Assembly: GCA_905480595.1 (NCBI GenBank)
Contig: CAJQQY010000213.1
Coordinates: 1-46,410 of the forward strand
Reading direction: 5' to 3'
From: an uncultured Saprospiraceae bacterium
GTDB taxonomy: Bacteria; Bacteroidota; Bacteroidia; Chitinophagales; Saprospiraceae
DNA length: 46,410 nucleotides
The notes under the pieces were generated by a model, which saw only the letters and a program-made list of their open reading frames with translations, searched no databases and was not told the DNA's origin. This document shows positions 33,365 through 42,420 of this stretch, one piece after another. A program made the position numbers and the translations under genes. Each line of letters begins with the position of its first letter. The stretch's first letter is position 1.

Positions 33365-34453
33365 ATGAAAAATAAAACCCAAACGCTCCGTCCACATGCT
33401 GAAGATGCTTACGCAAAAGAACTCAAAGCATTAGCCAAAATTGACGACAAACCTCGCCCAATGAATTGGAACCTTTCCCCATGGGCAGTTGTCAATTATT
33501 TGCTCGGAGGTACGATGGAGGACGGAACTGAAATCGAACCTAAATATTTTGGAAACAGAAGATTGATCGAAGTCGCCGTAGCAACTTTGGCAACTGATCG
33601 AGCATTATTGTTGATCGGGATTCCGGGAACGGCAAAGACTTGGGTATCTGAACATTTGGCTGCAGCCATTTCAGGTGATTCTAAATTATTGGTGCAAGGG
33701 ACGGCGGGGATGAATGAAGATGCGCTTCGTTATCAATGGAATTATGCTCAACTTTTATCCAAAGGTCCTTCGGAGGATGCCATGGTGGCTAGCCCATTAA
33801 TGAAAGCGATGCAAGATGGAAAGATTGCAAGATTAGAAGAATTAACTCGAATTCCTTCAGATGTGCAAGACACCTTAATTACCATTTTATCAGAAAAAAT
33901 ATTACCTGTTCCAGAATTGAATACTGAAGTGCAAGCGCAACGAGGATTCAACTTAATCGCAACTGCCAATGATCGAGACAAAGGAGTGAATGAGTTATCA
34001 AGTGCCTTGCGTCGTCGTTTCAATACTGTCGTAATGCCTTTACCAAACACCATGGAAGAGGAAGTAAAAATTGTAAAAACTCGTGTAGACAAAATTGGTC
34101 AAACACTCGAACTACCAGCTTCCGCAGCCCCAGTTCAAGAGATTCAAAGATTGGTTACAATCTTCCGAGAATTGCGAAGTGGGAAAACAGAAGATGGGCG
34201 AACGAAATTAAAATCACCAAGCGCAACTCTTTCAACCGCTGAAGCAATTTCAGTTATTAATAGTGGGCAAGCATTGGCGGCACATTTTGGAGATGGAACT
34301 TTGAAAGCAAATGATTTGGCTGCAGGAGTGACTGGAGCGATAGTGAAAGACCCAGTTCAGGACAAAGTAATTTGGCAAGAATACTTGGAGACGGTTGTGA
34401 AAGAAAGGAAAGATTGGAAGGATTTATATCGAGCTTGCAAAGAAATGATGTAA
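33365..34453 (+). CDS. MoxR-type AAA+ ATPase
   Basis: 362 residues, cytoplasmic. The AAA+ core is complete: Walker A LLIGIPGTAKTWVSE, Walker B region RLEELTRIPSDVQDTLI, sensor 1 NLIATANDRDKGVNELSSALRRRFN with the arginine-finger cluster. It resembles the MoxR family of ATPases, which with VWA-domain proteins mature or insert cofactors into other proteins. In the gene set it shares with DUF5691 and DUF5682 it is the motor. No VWA partner is seen in this window, although one is expected. The molybdenum hydroxylase operon follows 86 bp after the stop, after the AraC gene start. Confidence 0.92.
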   Translation: MKNKTQTLRPHAEDAYAKELKALAKIDDKPRPMNWNLSPWAVVNYLLGGTMEDGTEIEPKYFGNRRLIEVAVATLATDRALLLIGIPGTAKTWVSEHLAAAISGDSKLLVQGTAGMNEDALRYQWNYAQLLSKGPSEDAMVASPLMKAMQDGKIARLEELTRIPSDVQDTLITILSEKILPVPELNTEVQAQRGFNLIATANDRDKGVNELSSALRRRFNTVVMPLPNTMEEEVKIVKTRVDKIGQTLELPASAAPVQEIQRLVTIFRELRSGKTEDGRTKLKSPSATLSTAEAISVINSGQALAAHFGDGTLKANDLAAGVTGAIVKDPVQDKVIWQEYLETVVKERKDWKDLYRACKEMM

Positions 34454-34538
34454 AAAATACACGTATTATTTTTGAAACAAATAGACAAGTAGAATAAAAA
34501 TATTTTCCATAAATTTAGGAATCAATAATAAAGGTTTT

Positions 34539-35357
34539 ATGGAAAATAATTTTCAATTTTTAGAATGTGAAGGGGTGCAAATTGCTGCTTTTATTGAAGC
34601 CAGAAGCGAGGAAGAACATCCTTTTTACTTTCCGATGAATATTCTTTTTTATGTAAAAAAAGGAAAACAACATATTAGAATAGATAATGATTTACATACT
34701 GTTTCTAAAAATCAATTTTGTCTACTTCGCAAACATATTAAAGGATCTGCATTCAAATCTTGGAATAAAAATGAGGAATGTGCGATAGTTTATGCCTTCA
34801 TTTTACAAGACCAATTTATCAAAGAGGCACTTAATGAATTTCAATTTGACCAATCTCATCCACCCATAAACGACAAAGTAATTTTCCTTCCGAAGAATAA
34901 AATCCTTACAGGGTTATTTGATACCATTATATCATACCTGACTGATAATGAAGAGATTGATAAGAATTTAGTACGACTCAAAACCAAAGAGGCGATTCTA
35001 GGAATTTTAAAATTCCACCCTGAATATTATTCCATTTTCACTCAATTGGCTACTCATGCCAAAGCGGATTTAGAAGAGTTCATGGAGTTTAATTATATGT
35101 TTAATGTTTCTCTAATAACTATTGCTGAATCTACAGGAAGAAGCCTTTCTACTTTCAATCGAGAGTTTAAAACTATCTTCAACGAGACACCTCATCGTTG
35201 GATTTTAAAAAGAAGATTACAAGAAGCCAAGAAACTATTATTAACCACAGAAAAGAGACCTTCTGATTTTTATATGGATCTTGGATTTGAAGACCTAGCA
35301 CATTTTAGTCGAACGTTTAAAAAGGAATTTGGAAAACCTCCAAGAGAGTTTAGGTAA
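34539..35357 (+). CDS. AraC-family transcriptional regulator
   Basis: 272 residues. The N-terminal part is a cupin-like sensor of low similarity (ECEGVQIAAFIEARSEEEHPFYFPMNILFYVKKGKQHIRI). The C-terminal 100 residues are a two-HTH AraC domain (VSLITIAESTGRSLSTFNREFKTIFNETPHRWI; RPSDFYMDLGFEDLAHFSRTFKKEFGKPPREFR). It precedes the cytochrome-IorA-IorB genes by about 120 bp on the same strand, the typical position of a pathway-specific regulator. The ligand cannot be deduced. Confidence 0.9.
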   Translation: MENNFQFLECEGVQIAAFIEARSEEEHPFYFPMNILFYVKKGKQHIRIDNDLHTVSKNQFCLLRKHIKGSAFKSWNKNEECAIVYAFILQDQFIKEALNEFQFDQSHPPINDKVIFLPKNKILTGLFDTIISYLTDNEEIDKNLVRLKTKEAILGILKFHPEYYSIFTQLATHAKADLEEFMEFNYMFNVSLITIAESTGRSLSTFNREFKTIFNETPHRWILKRRLQEAKKLLLTTEKRPSDFYMDLGFEDLAHFSRTFKKEFGKPPREFR

Positions 35358-35480
35358 AGAGTAGTGACATTTTTAGACAAGTTTTTTTGAAAGGAATAGG
35401 CAACTAAGATTAACTGTTTTAAACTTACATTTGGAAATAATTCATTAAATTGAATCTTAAATTCTAAAACCCTATCGAAT

Positions 35481-36113
35481 ATGAAACAAACCAACCTATT
35501 CTATCTCACCATTATGCTTTTCATTATGGCTATCAGTATTGGTTTTTCTTCTAACTTTTCGTCAGATAATTTTTCTGAAAAAGAACTTGAAGAAAAAACT
35601 GAAAACGAAGTTACTGATCGAGCAAAATCCTTAGAAGGATTTGACAAAATGATGCAAGTACTCACACACAAGCGTTGCGTCAATTGCCATCCGGCAGGAG
35701 ATCGACCCCACCAAGGCGAGGACAGTCATGTTCATAATTTTAATGTACAAAGAGGTGCATCTAATTTTGGAGCACCTGCCTTTAATTGTAATACTTGTCA
35801 CCATGAAGAGAACAATGACATTGCCGGTGTTCCTGGTGCACCTGAATGGTCACTTGCTCCCAGAGAAATGGCTTGGGAAGGTTTAAGTAGGGTAGAAATT
35901 GCACGCTCGATGATGGATCCAGAAATTAATGGCAATAGAGATTTAGAACATGTCGTGGAGCATTTGACAGAACATGAGTTAGTTCTTTGGGCATGGAATC
36001 CAGGGGTAGACAATGAAGGTAATCCAAGAGAAAAACCGCCCGTGTCAAAAGAAGATTACATTGCTGCAGTAAAACAATGGGCAGAAAACGGAGCAGTTAT
36101 TCCCGAAAAATAA
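35481..36113 (+). CDS. Di-haem cytochrome c subunit of a molybdenum hydroxylase
   Basis: 210 residues. A signal peptide (TIMLFIMAISIGFS) and two haem c sites, CVNCH (66-70) and CNTCH (103-107), with His-rich surroundings (HQGEDSHVHNF, HEENN). Annotated in relatives as the extra subunit of isoquinoline 1-oxidoreductase. It likely takes electrons from the IorA iron-sulfur subunit to the periplasmic electron chain. It lies 54 bp before iorA, so the three genes form one operon and probably one membrane-facing complex. The haem ligands are clear; the physiological acceptor is not. Confidence 0.87.
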   Translation: MKQTNLFYLTIMLFIMAISIGFSSNFSSDNFSEKELEEKTENEVTDRAKSLEGFDKMMQVLTHKRCVNCHPAGDRPHQGEDSHVHNFNVQRGASNFGAPAFNCNTCHHEENNDIAGVPGAPEWSLAPREMAWEGLSRVEIARSMMDPEINGNRDLEHVVEHLTEHELVLWAWNPGVDNEGNPREKPPVSKEDYIAAVKQWAENGAVIPEK

Positions 36114-36167
36114 AACCCGGTTAACTATTTTCAAAACGTATAATATTCAATACTAAAATAAATTTTT

Positions 36168-36635
36168 ATGAAAATTTCATTCAATATAAACGGAGCTCCA
36201 CAGACGGTTGAGACTGATGGGAATACTCCATTACTGTGGATTATCCGTGATGTCTTAGATTTAAAAGGTACAAAATTTGGTTGCGGAAAAGCAGCTTGTG
36301 GAGCTTGTACGATTCATGTCGAAGGTATGCAAGTTCGATCTTGTTCCTATCCTGCAAAATTAGCAGAAGGCAAAAATATCACAACCATCGAAGGACTTTC
36401 TGACGGAGATAATTTACATCCTGTGCAACAAGCATGGATGGAAGAAATTGTTCCGCAATGCGGTTATTGCCAACCTGGTTTTATGATGGCAACGGCAGCT
36501 TTGCTAGAAGTGAATCCAAATCCAACCGATGAAGATATTGATAATAATATTGTAAATGTGTGTCGATGCGCTACTTATTATCGAATGCGAAAAGCGATTC
36601 ATCGTGCTGCTGAAATCAAATCTGCTAACCTTTAA
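36168..36635 (+). CDS. iorA: Molybdenum hydroxylase small subunit, two [2Fe-2S] clusters (IorA-like)
   Basis: 155 residues, full length. The plant-ferredoxin-like N-terminal cluster is bound by Cys39, Cys44, Cys47 and Cys59 (GCGKAACGACTIH, then SC at 58-59); the second, helical domain cluster by Cys98, Cys101, Cys132 and Cys134 (QCGYCQPGFM, VCRCATYYRMR). In the xanthine-dehydrogenase family this subunit carries electrons from the molybdopterin site to the acceptor, here the di-haem cytochrome. It has no signal peptide, so it would be exported together with the Tat-signal-bearing IorB. It precedes iorB by 11 bp. Confidence 0.94.
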   Translation: MKISFNINGAPQTVETDGNTPLLWIIRDVLDLKGTKFGCGKAACGACTIHVEGMQVRSCSYPAKLAEGKNITTIEGLSDGDNLHPVQQAWMEEIVPQCGYCQPGFMMATAALLEVNPNPTDEDIDNNIVNVCRCATYYRMRKAIHRAAEIKSANL

Positions 36636-36646
36636 AAACTAATGAA

Positions 36647-38824
36647 ATGAGTAATTCTGAAAAAACAGAACCGAAAAAGAAAAAGAAGTTTTCAAGAAGA
36701 AAATTTTTACTTCGCTCTTCCATTGGTTTAGGAGTAGTGATGGGAGCGACTTATTTGTCACGGCCAATTTGGCGAAGAGCACTAGCTAATTTTGCCAATA
36801 CAGCTGAAGCTCCATATCAAGGAGCGACGGATGATCCAAAAATTTGGTTCGAAATAACGGCTGATAATCAAGTGACTTTATTAAGTCCAAAAATAGAGAT
36901 GGGGCAAGGAACATTTACAGGTTTAGCTCAAATTGCAGCAGATGAATTAGGGGTGGATATTTCCCAGATGAAGGTTAAGCATGCTCCTTCAGCGAGTGGA
37001 AATTTAGATGCTTTTGCCACAGGAGGAAGTACTTCTATTTCAAGTCTTTGGCAACCACTAAGAGAATTGGCTGCGACGATGAGAGAAATGTTATTGCAAG
37101 AAGCTGCGAAGCAATTAGGTATCGAGTCGAATAGTTTAAGTGTGGTTAATGGAGTAGTTAAAGGTGGAGGGAAATCAGTTTCATATGGTGACATTGTTAA
37201 AAATGTTACCGAGTGGAAAATCCCAAAAACACCAAAACTTAAAGATGTATCAGAGTTTAAATTTATAGGGAAACCGATTCCACGAGTTGACTTAAAAGAC
37301 AAGGTACTCGGTACTCCAATTTTTGGAATGGATGCTTCCATGCCTGATATGTTGTATGGAGATGTGGTTAGACCTTCGCAGATTGATTCGACTTTTGTAA
37401 GTGCTGATACTTCGGCTGCGGAGAAAATGCCAGGTGTGATAAAGATTATAAAAGAAAAAGATTTCGTAGGAGTGGTAGCCAAATCAATCACCGAAGCTCG
37501 CAATGCAAAAAAAGCAATCAAAGCAGAATGGAAGGTCAATAAAAAATGGCAAAATTCAGATATTGAAGAAATCATCAAAGTTGGAAATGGAACAGCCTAC
37601 ACCATTCAAAAAGAAGGTAAACCAAATTTTGAAGGGGAAGATACGATCACTTCGGAATATCACAGTCCAATTGGAGCTCATGCTCAAATCGAACCAAACG
37701 GAGCCGTTGCACATGTTGCAGATGGAAAAGCAACAATTATGATTTCAACGCAAGTAGTTAATATCACTCGAAGTGAAATTGCCAAAAGATTAGGTTTTGA
37801 GGCCGAAGATGTTAACATCATTCCTACATTTATGGGGGGTGGGTTTGGAAGAAGGCTGCATACACCAAATGGAATCCAAGCAGCTCTTATGTCAAAAGCA
37901 GTTGGCAAACCAGTCAAATGTTTTTTTGATCGAAAAGAAGAATTTCAAAATGATACTTTTCGTCCACCAACTCATCATGTACTCAAAGCAAAATTAAATA
38001 GTAATGGAATGATTGAATCAATGGAACATAATGTGTCGAGTGGAGCAGTTGCATTTGGTTCTCCAATGTTACCTCCAGGTGCAGAAGCGATTTTTGGGGC
38101 AGACATCGGAGCATGGCGAGGAGGAATGATTAACTATTCTAAAATTCCAAACTACCGCGCGATTTCATGGAAAGTGCAATTACCATTTGCGACGAGCTGG
38201 TGGCGAAGTCTTGGGCTTTTGGCGAATACTTTTGCCATCGAAAGTTTTATGGATGAACTGGCAATCAAAGCTGGAAAAGATCCTGTTCAATTTAGACTCG
38301 ACCAAATTGGCGATGACGAAAGAGGAAATCGACTTAAAAAATCCATTGAAGCAGCTCGTGACAAAGCAGGTTGGAAAGATGGGAAATTACCTAATGGGCG
38401 AGCTATGGGATTTGCTTGCTCTGTTGATGCCAATACACCTTGCGCTCACGTTGTGGAAGTTTCAGTTGAGGGAAAAGATATCAAAGTTCATAAAGTCACC
38501 TGTTCAATTGATCCAGGTGTTGCGGTCAATCCAGATCAAATTAAAGCACAATGTGAAGGAAGTATCATTATGGGTATGAGTGCATCAATGTTTGAAAAAA
38601 TGGAAGTTAAAGATAATCAATTGACTCCTACGATTTATGGACCATACCAAATGGCTTTGATGCGAGATGCGCCAAAAGAAATTGATGTGGTGATTTTGGA
38701 AAATGCAGAACAGCCAGGTGCAGTTGGAGAGCCACCGTTGGGGCCAATTGCAGCAGCGATTGCGAATGCCGTTTTCAGATTGACAGGGCAACGATTACGG
38801 TCAATGCCTTTGGAGATTACTTAA
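36647..38824 (+). CDS. iorB: Molybdopterin-binding large subunit (IorB-like aldehyde oxidase/xanthine dehydrogenase family)
   Basis: 725 residues. A Tat signal (SRRKFLLRSSIGLGVVMG, residues 16-33) exports the folded cofactor-loaded enzyme. Typical segments: IEMGQGTFTGLAQIAADELG, FMGGGFGRRL, RPPTHH, the active-site Glu in GAVGEPPLGPIAAAIANA near the end, and SIDPGVAVNPDQIKAQCEGSIIMG. It hydroxylates N-heterocycles or aldehydes with water as oxygen source; the substrate is not predictable from sequence, and the isoquinoline name is only the prototype. It forms an operon with iorA and the cytochrome gene. Confidence 0.93.
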   Translation: MSNSEKTEPKKKKKFSRRKFLLRSSIGLGVVMGATYLSRPIWRRALANFANTAEAPYQGATDDPKIWFEITADNQVTLLSPKIEMGQGTFTGLAQIAADELGVDISQMKVKHAPSASGNLDAFATGGSTSISSLWQPLRELAATMREMLLQEAAKQLGIESNSLSVVNGVVKGGGKSVSYGDIVKNVTEWKIPKTPKLKDVSEFKFIGKPIPRVDLKDKVLGTPIFGMDASMPDMLYGDVVRPSQIDSTFVSADTSAAEKMPGVIKIIKEKDFVGVVAKSITEARNAKKAIKAEWKVNKKWQNSDIEEIIKVGNGTAYTIQKEGKPNFEGEDTITSEYHSPIGAHAQIEPNGAVAHVADGKATIMISTQVVNITRSEIAKRLGFEAEDVNIIPTFMGGGFGRRLHTPNGIQAALMSKAVGKPVKCFFDRKEEFQNDTFRPPTHHVLKAKLNSNGMIESMEHNVSSGAVAFGSPMLPPGAEAIFGADIGAWRGGMINYSKIPNYRAISWKVQLPFATSWWRSLGLLANTFAIESFMDELAIKAGKDPVQFRLDQIGDDERGNRLKKSIEAARDKAGWKDGKLPNGRAMGFACSVDANTPCAHVVEVSVEGKDIKVHKVTCSIDPGVAVNPDQIKAQCEGSIIMGMSASMFEKMEVKDNQLTPTIYGPYQMALMRDAPKEIDVVILENAEQPGAVGEPPLGPIAAAIANAVFRLTGQRLRSMPLEIT

Positions 38825-38849
38825 TTGAAAATTAATTTATTACAAATAC

Positions 38850-38882
38850 AAAAGGTGTTTCTAAATTTTAGGAACACCTTTT
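38850..38882 (+). terminator. Terminator after iorB
   Basis: aaaaggtgtt (38850-38859) pairs with aacacctttt (38873-38882), followed by T-rich sequence. It closes the AraC/ior operon. Confidence 0.8.
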
Positions 38883-38919
38883 TATTATTTATATTTTGCA
38901 AAAAAATAAATAGTTATTT

Positions 38920-39570
38920 ATGAAAAAAATAATCATCACGGGAGCATCAGGAATGGTTGGTGGTATTATTTTAAGAGAAGCTTTAAACTCTTCCAAAATA
39001 GAAAAAGTAACGTCCATCGTCAGAAACTCTTCAGGTCAAAAGCATGCTAAATTGCAAGAAATTATTCATGATGATTTTAATGAATACTCAAAGTTAGTTG
39101 ATCATTTTAAAAATATTGACGCTGCTTATTTTTGTATTGGAGTTTATACTGGGCAAGTTCCAGATGATAAGTTTAAAATAATAACAGTTGATTTTGCCAA
39201 AGCATTTGGAGATACGGTTAAGCAAAATAGTCCGCGAGCAATACTTTGTTTTTTGAGTGGACAAGGAGCAGATTTAAAAGAAAAAAGTCGAATGTCATTT
39301 GCTCGCTACAAAGGAATGGCTGAAAATTATTTGATGTCTTTAGATTTAGGTGGATTGCATATTTTTCGACCAGGATACATTTATCCTGTTGAGAAAAGAG
39401 AGGAACCCAATTTAGCCTATCGAATTTATCGACGCTTGTATCCTATTCTAAATAAAATTATGCCTTCGACAGCAATCACCTCCGAGCAATTAGCAAAGTC
39501 AATGTTGAAAGCAGGTTTGAATGGAACGGAGAAAACGATTTTGGAAAATGAGGATATTAAAAAGGTGTAG
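38920..39570 (+). CDS. NAD(P)-binding Rossmann protein (atypical SDR)
   Basis: 216 residues with the N-terminal dinucleotide motif ITGASGMVGGIIL (residues 5-17) and the atypical short-chain dehydrogenase layout (SGQGAD at the catalytic strand, FARYKGMAENYL with YxxxK-like RYKGMAE, then HIFRPGYIYP). It resembles NmrA/NAD-dependent epimerase-like proteins of this length in Bacteroidota. The substrate is unknown. It has its own gap after the ior terminator and precedes the 144-residue unknown by 25 bp, so the two may be co-transcribed. Confidence 0.82.
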   Translation: MKKIIITGASGMVGGIILREALNSSKIEKVTSIVRNSSGQKHAKLQEIIHDDFNEYSKLVDHFKNIDAAYFCIGVYTGQVPDDKFKIITVDFAKAFGDTVKQNSPRAILCFLSGQGADLKEKSRMSFARYKGMAENYLMSLDLGGLHIFRPGYIYPVEKREEPNLAYRIYRRLYPILNKIMPSTAITSEQLAKSMLKAGLNGTEKTILENEDIKKV

Positions 39571-39595
39571 AACTTTAGTTAAATTTTAACCAAAA

Positions 39596-40030
39596 ATGGT
39601 AAAGACATTTTATGTTAAGAATAAAAATGGCTCTTCTTTAAATCTTTGGCGAACAGAGAAACGAAAATTCCAAATTATCAAAAATGGACGATTTTTGGAT
39701 TTGCTAACGGGAAGTAATTACATTTTAATTCATAAGAAGTATTTAACTATTTTTGAGTCCATTTCATCAGATCTAGTTGAAAATTTACCAGTCAAAATTT
39801 TTCGAAAAGCGAATGATAAATCAAGAGATGATTATTTTGAAGTGAAAATCAAAAAGCAATTCACCATTGATGAATTATCTCTTTTTGGAAAAAATGAAAA
39901 AGTAGTTTGGTTTTTTCAAACTCAATATCAATTGAAATTGATAGTTTCTGATGCCATAAAGATAGAACTGGAAAATTTAGAGAAAGAGAAATTTATTTTT
40001 TCAGATGATGAAAAGGATTTGTTAGGATAA
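39596..40030 (+). CDS. Unknown 144-residue protein
   Basis: Not recognised. No signal peptide or membrane segment; beta-rich N-terminal half (FYVKNKNGSSLNLWRTEKRKFQIIKNGRFLDLL, YILIHKKYLTIFESI) and a mixed C-terminal half with a charged tail. It lies 25 bp after the Rossmann gene and 57 bp before DUF5682, all on one strand. This puts it between the two, and it may belong to either. The start at 39596 follows an ordinary A/T-rich leader. Confidence 0.6.
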   Translation: MVKTFYVKNKNGSSLNLWRTEKRKFQIIKNGRFLDLLTGSNYILIHKKYLTIFESISSDLVENLPVKIFRKANDKSRDDYFEVKIKKQFTIDELSLFGKNEKVVWFFQTQYQLKLIVSDAIKIELENLEKEKFIFSDDEKDLLG

Positions 40031-40087
40031 GAAAACTATAATTTAAGCACTAAAAAATCACAATCGGTTTTGGAAAACTGACTTACT

Positions 40088-42337
40088 ATGATAACAACTT
40101 TTGGCATACGACATCACGGCCCAGGCTCTACCAAAAGTCTTCTTCGAGCACTCAATAATCTCGAACCTGATTGCCTCCTCATCGAAGGAGTCAAAGATGC
40201 AGAAGCATTATTACAACATGTTTCTAATCCAGGGATGCAACCGCCTGTTGCATTGTTGACCTACAATCCAAAAGACTTCTCCCAAGCTATTTATTCTCCC
40301 TTCGCAGAATTTTCACCTGAGTGGCAGGCAATAAAATATGGTTTAGAAAAAAACATTTCTGTTCAATTTATGGACTTACCGCATGAAGTAGTTTTAGGAA
40401 TAAAAAAACAAGAAGCCGAAAATCCATTTCAGCTTTTTGGAGAAGAAGAAACTGACGGATCAAAAAGTTCTTCCGAAGATGATAAACTTCAAAAAGACCC
40501 GCTTGGCTACATGGCTGAAATTGCAGGTTACTCCGATAGCGAAAGATGGTGGGAAGTAACATTTGAAGAGCGCGAAAATCCAGATGAAATTTTTCCAAGC
40601 ATCATTCAAATCATGCGAGTCCTGCGAGAAGAATTACAACGTCCTGATCCTCTGATGGAAAAACGTCGAGAAGCTTTTATGCGAGAAACCATGCGAAAAA
40701 CAATCAAAGCAGGTTACGAAAATATCGCAGTAATTTGTGGCGCATGGCATTCTCCAGTTTTGGAAGATTTAGCAAAATACAAAGCAAGCGATGATAAAAA
40801 ATTACTGAAAGGAATTAGAAAAGTAAAAACTAAAAGTACTTGGGTGCCATGGTCCTACAATCGATTATCGACTCAAAGTGGTTACGGCGCAGGAGTCATT
40901 TCTCCAGCTTGGTACAAATTATTATACACCAATCGGAAAGAAGTTGGCGTTCGTTGGATGACAAAAGTTGCACGACTTTTTAGAGAAAAAGATATGGATG
41001 CTTCGTCGGCGCATGTGATCGAAGCGGTTCGATTAGCTGAGACTTTAGCTTCGATTCGGCAATTGCCAATTGCTGGAATTGGTGAGATGTACGAAGCTGC
41101 TACTTCTATTTTTTGCGAAGGTCATGAATCACAAATGGAACTCATCCAAAGTAAATTAATCATCGGAGATGTGATGGGTAAAGTGCCGCCTGAGATTCCA
41201 GTAATTCCATTGCAGCAGGATTTTGATAAAAGTGTGAAGTCTGCTCGACTGACTAAAGAACGAAACTCAACCGATGAAATTATCAAAGAATTGGACTTGC
41301 GAACAGAGAGTAATTTGAGAGCAAGTCATTTGTTGCATCGGCTAGATTTGTTGGGGATAAAATGGGGACAAACCAAAAAAGTATCTAAATTTTCGAAAGG
41401 ACAATTTAAAGAAATTTGGAAATTGCTTTGGAAACCAGACTATGCTCTGAATATCATCAGCGCCGGAATGTGGGGGAATTCAGTTTACGAAGCAAGTGTC
41501 AATTTTGTTAAAAAGAAAACAACTGAAATTGAAAATTTGCCTGAGCTGACACAGTTGGTGGAGACATCTTTGAAAGCAGATTTGACTGATGCTATTCCTA
41601 ATTTGGTCAAACGATTACGAGATCTTTCTGCCTTGACAACTGATGTGGAGAAATTAATGATGGCGTTGCGCCCATTGATTTATGCGATTCGATATGGCAG
41701 TACTCGGAAGTTAGATGTGAGTAGTTTGGAAAGAGTAATTAATGAAATGATTCCTCGGATTTGTGTATTATTACCAAATGCCTGTGTAGGAGTGAATGAA
41801 GACTTTACGAAAGATTTATTTGAAAAAATATTAGATACGAATCATTCGATTAGTTTGATGGATGATGAGGATCATTTAGAAAGTTGGAATAAAACTCTTG
41901 ATCAAATTACTCGATTACAAAATGTAAATACATTGTTAAAAGGTGGTTGTTTGCGAATGCTTTTTGACAAAAAAATAATCACCGTTCCAGATGTTGCGAA
42001 CGAAATGTACCTAATGCTTTCTGTTGGAAATGACACGACGAGTGCAGCGAATTGGCTAGAAGGATTTTTACATGGAAGTGGTTTGTTATTAATTCATAAT
42101 ATGGATTTGTGGAATATTTTAGATAAGTGGGTTGACGAGATGAGCTTCTTAACTTTTCAAAATTTGATTCCATTATTGCGGAGAACTTTTTCAGAATTTT
42201 CTGCTCCTGAAAAAGAGAAAATGTTAGAATTGGCTAAACGAGAAAAAGTTAGTTTTTCCAAAAAAGAAAAAGAGTTTGAACGGAGAAGAGGAGAGGTGGT
42301 GCTACCTACTGTGAAGTTATTATTAGGTTTGAAATGA
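40088..42337 (+). CDS. DUF5682 protein
   Basis: 749 residues, cytoplasmic. It opens with TFGIRHHGPGSTKSLLRAL (His-His in RHHGPGS), followed by DCLLIEGVKDAEALLQH, the start that defines the family for me, then GAWHSPVLEDL at about 218 and a long helical C-terminal half (from about 420). The N-terminal part resembles TraB/ChaN-like folds with an enzymatic look (His and Glu conserved), but no reaction is known. I recall it as a usual neighbour of DUF5691 and the MoxR ATPase; here both lie upstream. No VWA gene follows; scpA is convergent behind it. Confidence 0.85.
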   Translation: MITTFGIRHHGPGSTKSLLRALNNLEPDCLLIEGVKDAEALLQHVSNPGMQPPVALLTYNPKDFSQAIYSPFAEFSPEWQAIKYGLEKNISVQFMDLPHEVVLGIKKQEAENPFQLFGEEETDGSKSSSEDDKLQKDPLGYMAEIAGYSDSERWWEVTFEERENPDEIFPSIIQIMRVLREELQRPDPLMEKRREAFMRETMRKTIKAGYENIAVICGAWHSPVLEDLAKYKASDDKKLLKGIRKVKTKSTWVPWSYNRLSTQSGYGAGVISPAWYKLLYTNRKEVGVRWMTKVARLFREKDMDASSAHVIEAVRLAETLASIRQLPIAGIGEMYEAATSIFCEGHESQMELIQSKLIIGDVMGKVPPEIPVIPLQQDFDKSVKSARLTKERNSTDEIIKELDLRTESNLRASHLLHRLDLLGIKWGQTKKVSKFSKGQFKEIWKLLWKPDYALNIISAGMWGNSVYEASVNFVKKKTTEIENLPELTQLVETSLKADLTDAIPNLVKRLRDLSALTTDVEKLMMALRPLIYAIRYGSTRKLDVSSLERVINEMIPRICVLLPNACVGVNEDFTKDLFEKILDTNHSISLMDDEDHLESWNKTLDQITRLQNVNTLLKGGCLRMLFDKKIITVPDVANEMYLMLSVGNDTTSAANWLEGFLHGSGLLLIHNMDLWNILDKWVDEMSFLTFQNLIPLLRRTFSEFSAPEKEKMLELAKREKVSFSKKEKEFERRRGEVVLPTVKLLLGLK

Positions 42338-42420
42338 AGCTATTGATTATATATCAACTTATTTTTCACAGTAAAAATTAATAAAAATGAAATTTACATA
42401 TTTGATAACCAGTTTATTAT

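Noticed and set aside
36928..37578. A 216-residue leftward ORF opposite iorB
   Set aside because: It lies wholly inside the strongly recognised iorB frame and has the composition of a reverse-complement shadow.
38187..38579. A 130-residue ORF inside iorB in another rightward frame
   Set aside because: Frame-shifted shadow of iorB; the iorB frame carries the conserved motifs throughout.
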